Shown piece after piece: positions 3,926 to 8,561 of a stretch of DNA of 8,561 nucleotides. The first letter of the stretch is position 1. Each line of letters opens with the position of its first letter. The notes below the pieces were generated by a model. It saw only the letters and a program-made list of their open reading frames with translations, made no database searches and was not told where the DNA came from. The translations under genes and the position numbers were made by a program. The DNA is from Sediminibacterium sp. Its GTDB lineage: Bacteria; Bacteroidota; Bacteroidia; Chitinophagales; Chitinophagaceae. Location: the NCBI GenBank assembly GCA_030832695.1, contig JAURIP010000055.1:1-8561 (forward strand). The letters run 5' to 3'.

Positions 3926-6796
3926 ATGAAAAAACTAATTGCTTTGTTTTGCTTAACAACAGTGATGAATGCCAATGGGCAGCTATTAAAAACCGATCCA
4001 AATTTTATTTTGGAGTCGAGCAGCAATGTTTTGATTACCGCAGATGCAAATAAGGGAAATAAAAATTTACAAAATTTTACGGGCGATGTTTATGTCCATA
4101 TCGGTGTCATCACCAACTTAAGCGCCAATAGTAGTGCATGGAAATATGTACCTAGTTTTTCTGTGTGGGGTGGGACGGATGCTAAAATAAAATGTACTTC
4201 GATTGGTAGTAATAAATGGACTTATACGATACCAGGTAACCTCAGAACATTTTTTGGTATTGCAGATCCAGCAGAAAAAATATTAAAAATTGCTATTTTA
4301 TTTAGAACAGCAGCTGGAGTTAAACTAGCGAATGAAGATAATTCAGATATGTTTTTATCAGTAGTGGATAATCAATTTCAAGTTAAAATTGATACACCAT
4401 TCCTGCAACCGCTTTACCAGCCTCAGTATGAAGCAATAAAAAAAGAATTAGGCGATACTTTATTTATCAATGCAAAGTCAAGTAGTGACGCGACTTTGTC
4501 TATATATTTCAATGATACTTTGTTAAAGTCGATGACCAACACAAATTCATTATCTGCTTTTAAAATTGTGAATCGATTGGGAACACAAAAAGTGCTCGTG
4601 GTAGGTGATAATGGTTCGGCCACAGCAAAGGATTCTTTGGGTTTTTTAGTAGCGGGTGCTATAGCTATCAAGGATTTACCAGCTGGTGTTACTGATGGTA
4701 TTAATTATCATGTAGGGGATACTTCGGTAACCTTGGTATTGTATGCACCTAAAAAAACGAGCGTCACTGTGATGGGTGATTTTAATAATTGGACGCCTAC
4801 GCTATCGGATGTGATGAACATGACAAAAGATAGTGCCCGTTTCTGGATAAAAATAAATGGTTTAAAAGCGGGACAGGAATATGCATATCAATATTTGATT
4901 GATAATAATTTGAGGGTGGCTGATTATACCACTGAAAAAATATTAGACCCTAATAATGATGCGGGCATTCCGGTAGCTACCTACCCCAACTTAAAAGCGT
5001 ATCCAACAGGCAAAACAACAGGCATTGTGGGAATTTTACAAACTGCCAAGCCAAAATACCAATGGAAGGATGCAGGTTTTGTTAGACCCAATAAAAAGAA
5101 TTTAGTTATTTACGAATTACTATTGCGTGACTTTGTACAAAATAAAAATTTTCAAACTTTAAAAGACAGTTTGAACTATTTTAAAAAGTTGGGCATCAAT
5201 GCCATTGAGCTAATGCCTTTTTCAGAATTTGAGGGTAATGATAGCTGGGGTTATAATTCAAGTTTCTTTTTTGCACCAGATAAATTTTATGGCACTGAAA
5301 TGGCGATCAAGGAATTTATTGATTCGGCGCATGCCAAGGGAATTGCAGTGATTATGGATATGGTTTTAAATCATGTATTTGGATCGGCTCCTTTGGCACA
5401 AATGTATTGGGATAGTAAGGCAAGTGCCCCTGCAGCAAACAATCCTTGGTTAAATACCGCTGCTAAACATCCCTTTAATGTGGGTAATGACTTTAATCAT
5501 GAATCACTAGCAACTAAGCAACTAGTTTCAAATGTGGTTAAACATTGGCTCACACAATATCATATTGATGGCTTTAGATGGGATTTGTCCAAAGGCTTTA
5601 CGCAAAAAAATAACCCAACTGATGTCAATGCTTGGGGTGCATATGATGCCTCTCGTATTGCTATTTGGAAAAATATTTATGATACCATGCAAAAGGCATC
5701 TGCTAATAGCTATTGCATTTTAGAGCATTTTGCAGACAACACCGAGGAAAAGGAATTATCAGAATATGGTATGTTATTGTGGGGTAATGCTAATTATAAT
5801 TTTAATCAAGCAACCATGGGTTTTAATTCGGATGCCTCTTTTAATTATGCTTTTGCCAATGGACGTGGTTGGAACCAACAACATTTGGTGACCTATATGG
5901 AAAGCCATGACGAAGAAAGATTAATGTATAAGAATATAATGTATGGAAATACTAGTGGCGCTTATTCAACGCGTGATTTGGCCACTGGCTTAAAACGCAA
6001 TGAAATGGCTGCTGCGTTTTGGGCATTAACACCTGGTCCAAAAACCATGTGGCAATTTGGAGAACTAGGCTATGATTATTCAATTAATACTTGTACTGAC
6101 TTGTCGGTGAATAATAATTGTCGTTTAGCAGTGAAGCCAATTAAATGGGATTATTTAACAAACACCAATCGTAAAGGTTTGTACAATGCCTACGCACAAT
6201 TTTTAAAATTGAGAAACAACCCATCTTACACGAACGACTTCATTTCAAATAAATATACGGTTACCTCCACTGGGGTTGTAAAATCAATGCAATTAAACGG
6301 GGACTCCATAAAATTAGTGGTGTTGGGTAATTTTGATGTTAATCCAGCCACGGCGAATGTGCCCTTTCCAACTGATGGTATTTGGTACAGTATGTATTCT
6401 AATAAGTACCAATCGGTGGTGGGTGGTTCTGCTTCTGTTACCTTACAACCTGGCGAGTATTATGTGTATGCAAATAAAAATATATCTACGGTGACCGTCA
6501 CCGATGTATTAAATCCGAATATACCTGAATTAAAAATTCCAGTAACGATCACCCCTAATCCTTTAAGAACATCTGCTACAATCAATTACCAATTAGCTGA
6601 AAGCGGTCAATTAAGTATACATGCTTATGACCTGAATGGGAATGATTGCGGTGTGCTGTATTCTGGCTACAAGCAAAAAGGGAATCAGCAATTTATTATT
6701 AATAAAAATGCACGCATGCAAATGCCAGGCATGTATTTTATATCCATCACTTTAAACCAAAAACAAAAAATCAATAAACTTTTAATTACAAATTAA
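3926..6796 (+). CDS. Secreted GH13 alpha-amylase-family glycoside hydrolase with T9SS sorting domain
   Basis: Predicted to cleave alpha-1,4 (perhaps alpha-1,6) bonds of starch-like glucans at the cell surface or outside the cell. The 956 residues run as follows: a signal peptide (about 1-19, cleavage likely at NANG/Q); an unrecognised beta-rich module (about 20-145) of carbohydrate-binding or Ig-like appearance; a second Ig-like stretch (about 150-245); a CBM48-type early-set domain (about 255-345) with GDFNNW at 284-289; the GH13 barrel (about 390-790); and a T9SS type A C-terminal domain (about 873-956) beginning ITPNPL. GH13 motifs are complete: region I DMVLNH (478-483), region II GFRWD with nucleophile Asp553, region III ILEHFAD with acid/base Glu600, and region IV SHDEE with His661 and Asp662. 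The signal peptide plus the C-terminal domain imply Sec export followed by T9SS release or anchoring, unlike the lipoprotein SusG of Bacteroides. susC follows 28 bases later without a terminator, so the two probably form one operon. Exact specificity (amylase, neopullulanase or pullulanase) is not decidable here. Confidence 0.93.
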   Translation: MKKLIALFCLTTVMNANGQLLKTDPNFILESSSNVLITADANKGNKNLQNFTGDVYVHIGVITNLSANSSAWKYVPSFSVWGGTDAKIKCTSIGSNKWTYTIPGNLRTFFGIADPAEKILKIAILFRTAAGVKLANEDNSDMFLSVVDNQFQVKIDTPFLQPLYQPQYEAIKKELGDTLFINAKSSSDATLSIYFNDTLLKSMTNTNSLSAFKIVNRLGTQKVLVVGDNGSATAKDSLGFLVAGAIAIKDLPAGVTDGINYHVGDTSVTLVLYAPKKTSVTVMGDFNNWTPTLSDVMNMTKDSARFWIKINGLKAGQEYAYQYLIDNNLRVADYTTEKILDPNNDAGIPVATYPNLKAYPTGKTTGIVGILQTAKPKYQWKDAGFVRPNKKNLVIYELLLRDFVQNKNFQTLKDSLNYFKKLGINAIELMPFSEFEGNDSWGYNSSFFFAPDKFYGTEMAIKEFIDSAHAKGIAVIMDMVLNHVFGSAPLAQMYWDSKASAPAANNPWLNTAAKHPFNVGNDFNHESLATKQLVSNVVKHWLTQYHIDGFRWDLSKGFTQKNNPTDVNAWGAYDASRIAIWKNIYDTMQKASANSYCILEHFADNTEEKELSEYGMLLWGNANYNFNQATMGFNSDASFNYAFANGRGWNQQHLVTYMESHDEERLMYKNIMYGNTSGAYSTRDLATGLKRNEMAAAFWALTPGPKTMWQFGELGYDYSINTCTDLSVNNNCRLAVKPIKWDYLTNTNRKGLYNAYAQFLKLRNNPSYTNDFISNKYTVTSTGVVKSMQLNGDSIKLVVLGNFDVNPATANVPFPTDGIWYSMYSNKYQSVVGGSASVTLQPGEYYVYANKNISTVTVTDVLNPNIPELKIPVTITPNPLRTSATINYQLAESGQLSIHAYDLNGNDCGVLYSGYKQKGNQQFIINKNARMQMPGMYFISITLNQKQKINKLLITN

Positions 6797-6824
6797 CAAT
6801 TCTTAAACTTGAAATCGTAAATCT

Positions 6825-8561
6825 ATGAACATGAAAAAAACACTTGTTGCTTTGTTGCTTGCAGTTATCTGCTTGCCGGCATTTGCACAAGATCGTACGG
6901 TTACTGGTAAGGTAACCGACGCCAAAGATGGATCTCCTTTGGTTGCAGCTTCTGTAGTTGTAAAAGGAACTAAAAAAGGAGTGAGTACATCTTCGGATGG
7001 TACTTTTTCTTTAAAAGTGACTGATACAGAAAATACAGTGGTAGTTTCATTTTTGAACTATGCATCTAAGGAAGTATCTATCGCAGGTCAAACCAACATT
7101 AATGTTGCTTTGACACAAAATTCCGATCAATTAGGCGATGTTGTCGTAATTGGTTATGGTTCCGTTCGCAAAAAGGACTTAACAGGAAGCGTTGCTAGCA
7201 TTTCTTCTAAGGACTTTGTGAAAGGACAATTAACGAGTCCTGAACAATTAATTGCTGGTAAAGTAGCGGGTGTGCAAATAACTTCAAATGGAGGTGCGCC
7301 TGGTGCAGGAAGTACCATCAGAATTAGAGGTGGGGCTTCGCTAAATGCAAGTAATGATCCTTTAATCGTTATTGATAACGTTCCTTTAAGTAATAATGGT
7401 ATTGCAGGTATTGCAAATCCACTTTCTTTAATTAATCCTAATGATATTGAGACGTTTACTATTTTAAAGGATGCATCTGCAGCAGCGATCTACGGATCTC
7501 GTGCTTCTAATGGTGTAATTATCATTACCACTAAAAAAGGTGCTAAAGGAAAAACAAAGTATAATTTTAGTTCTCAAACTTCTGTTGGACAGGTGGCTAA
7601 TTATGTGGATGTATTAAGTGCTGAAGAGTATACTACTTATGTAAATGCGAATGGTACTGCAGCACAAAAGAAATTACTAGGAACTGATCAAACAGATTGG
7701 CAAAAACAAATTTATCAAAGTGCAGTAACTTTTGAAAATAACTTTAGTGCTTCTGGTGCTACTAAGTTGATGCCTTATCGTTTTTCAGTCGCTTCATTAT
7801 CTCAAGAAGGGGTTTTGAAAACTGGTAAACTAGATAGAACAACAATCGGCTTAAACTTAAGCCCACGCTTATTCAAGAATGCATTAAAAATTGACTTGAA
7901 TGCTAAAACATCTTTTAGTAAAAGCCGTTTTGCAAATGAAGGTGCAATTGGAACTGCTGTAAGTTTTGATCCAACTAAGCCGGTATATTCTTCAAATGCT
8001 GCTGCGTTTGGTGGTTTTTATGAGTGGCTGGATGCAGGTTCAACTAATGGCTTAGCTGGCTTAGCACCAAAAAATCCAGTAGGATTATTAATGCAAAGAC
8101 AGGATTTAAGTAATGTGAACAGAACTATTGCGAATGCTGATTTGGATTACACCTTCCCGTTCTTTAAGGATTTAAGAGCACATGCAAATGTGGGTATTGA
8201 TGTTTCCAATGGTTCTGGTACAATTTTTATACCTGGAACAGCTGCCTCATCTTTCAAACGTTTTAATGGTAAGGGTGGTGTTAACAATGAATACAAACAA
8301 GAAAACTCCAACTTATTGGCTGAGACCTATTTGAATTATTCAAAGTATGTGGAGAATATCGAAAGTAAATTTGATGTAGTTGCGGGTTACGCTTATCAAG
8401 AATTTAAATCAAAGAATTTTAATTTCAATGATTTAACGGAAGATGGCACAGTAGTGAATGCGCCTAATTTTCCTTTTGATATTCCTGAAAACAGATTAGT
8501 ATCATTTTATGGTAGATTTAATTATGCATTAAAAGGAAAGTATTCATTAACAGCTTCGATT
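6825..8561 (+). CDS. susC: SusC/RagA-family TonB-dependent outer-membrane transporter (3' end outside window)
   Basis: Outer-membrane beta-barrel that imports oligosaccharides, normally capped by a SusD-like lipoprotein and energised by TonB. The frame is open for 579 codons to the window edge; family members are about 950-1100 residues, so the rest of the barrel is missing. Visible parts are: a signal peptide (cleavage about 21/22, PAFA/Q); a carboxypeptidase-regulatory-like Ig domain (about 25-100, RTVTGKVTD...); the TonB box region DVVVIGYG (105-112); a plug domain (about 115-238) with IRIRGG and the SusC signature ending YGSRASNGV (223-231) then IIITTKKG; and the first barrel strands. The ATG at 6825 is used; a second in-frame ATG at 6831 (MKKTLVAL) is an equally good start for the signal peptide. 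The amylase stop lies 28 bases upstream with no terminator. That pairing makes an alpha-glucan (maltooligosaccharide) the likely substrate, by inference only. Confidence 0.95.
   Translation, partial: MNMKKTLVALLLAVICLPAFAQDRTVTGKVTDAKDGSPLVAASVVVKGTKKGVSTSSDGTFSLKVTDTENTVVVSFLNYASKEVSIAGQTNINVALTQNSDQLGDVVVIGYGSVRKKDLTGSVASISSKDFVKGQLTSPEQLIAGKVAGVQITSNGGAPGAGSTIRIRGGASLNASNDPLIVIDNVPLSNNGIAGIANPLSLINPNDIETFTILKDASAAAIYGSRASNGVIIITTKKGAKGKTKYNFSSQTSVGQVANYVDVLSAEEYTTYVNANGTAAQKKLLGTDQTDWQKQIYQSAVTFENNFSASGATKLMPYRFSVASLSQEGVLKTGKLDRTTIGLNLSPRLFKNALKIDLNAKTSFSKSRFANEGAIGTAVSFDPTKPVYSSNAAAFGGFYEWLDAGSTNGLAGLAPKNPVGLLMQRQDLSNVNRTIANADLDYTFPFFKDLRAHANVGIDVSNGSGTIFIPGTAASSFKRFNGKGGVNNEYKQENSNLLAETYLNYSKYVENIESKFDVVAGYAYQEFKSKNFNFNDLTEDGTVVNAPNFPFDIPENRLVSFYGRFNYALKGKYSLTASI

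Noticed and set aside
3795..4001. Reverse-strand frame of 68 codons spanning the intergenic region and the amylase signal peptide
   Set aside because: It has low-complexity composition, overlaps a real signal peptide and shows no recognisable protein; most likely chance in AT-rich DNA.
4423..4671. Reverse-strand open frame of 82 codons inside the amylase gene
   Set aside because: It is opposite a continuous, domain-supported coding frame and has no motif of its own.
5532..5723. Forward open frame of 63 codons inside the amylase gene in another frame
   Set aside because: It overlaps the region encoding catalytic Asp553 and Glu600 and has no family resemblance.
6804..6811. TAAACTTG as a possible separate promoter for susC
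   Set aside because: It has one mismatch to TAnnTTTG, no TTTG at the right distance upstream, and would leave almost no leader; co-transcription with the amylase is simpler.

Overview
The window reads as ordinary chromosome of an AT-rich member of the Bacteroidota, most likely the order Chitinophagales (family Chitinophagaceae is my best guess, from recall of similar gene sets and not from a search). Four things point there: a Bacteroidota-style TonB with a cytoplasmic N-terminal extension, a SusC-type outer-membrane transporter, a type IX secretion (T9SS) sorting domain on a secreted enzyme, and promoters of the form TTTG-N18-TAnnTTTG with no Shine-Dalgarno sequences. All genes are on the + strand.

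Region 1 (1-2177) is the distal part of a TonB energy-transduction operon. Two different ExbD-family proteins are followed by TonB, with gaps of 29 and 11 bases, and the run closes with a clear intrinsic terminator. An ExbB/TolQ-type channel protein is expected just left of the window but cannot be seen.

Region 2 (2178-3625) is a single-gene unit for the tRNA-modification GTPase MnmE, with its own promoter. That promoter overlaps the upstream candidate start codons and so favours the ATG at 2261.

Region 3 (3626-3925) is a 300-base AT-rich intergenic stretch. It holds a very good consensus promoter far from the next gene, a hairpin, two copies of the inverted repeat GTGTA-N5-TACAC, and a weaker promoter-like element next to the amylase start. 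I read it as the control region of the locus that follows.

Region 4 (3926-8561, open at the right edge) starts a starch or alpha-glucan utilisation locus. A multidomain secreted GH13 alpha-amylase-family enzyme with a T9SS C-terminal domain is followed 28 bases later by a SusC-like TonB-dependent transporter, cut off by the window after 579 codons. A SusD-like lipoprotein gene would be expected next. The logic is that the surface enzyme cuts alpha-glucan, SusC (with SusD) imports the oligosaccharides, and an ExbB/ExbD/TonB complex such as the one in region 1 supplies the energy.

I see no mobile elements, CRISPR arrays, tRNA or rRNA genes. No whole new system is evident. The least explained parts are the amylase control region, the amylase's N-terminal module and the enlarged periplasmic parts of the two ExbD proteins.
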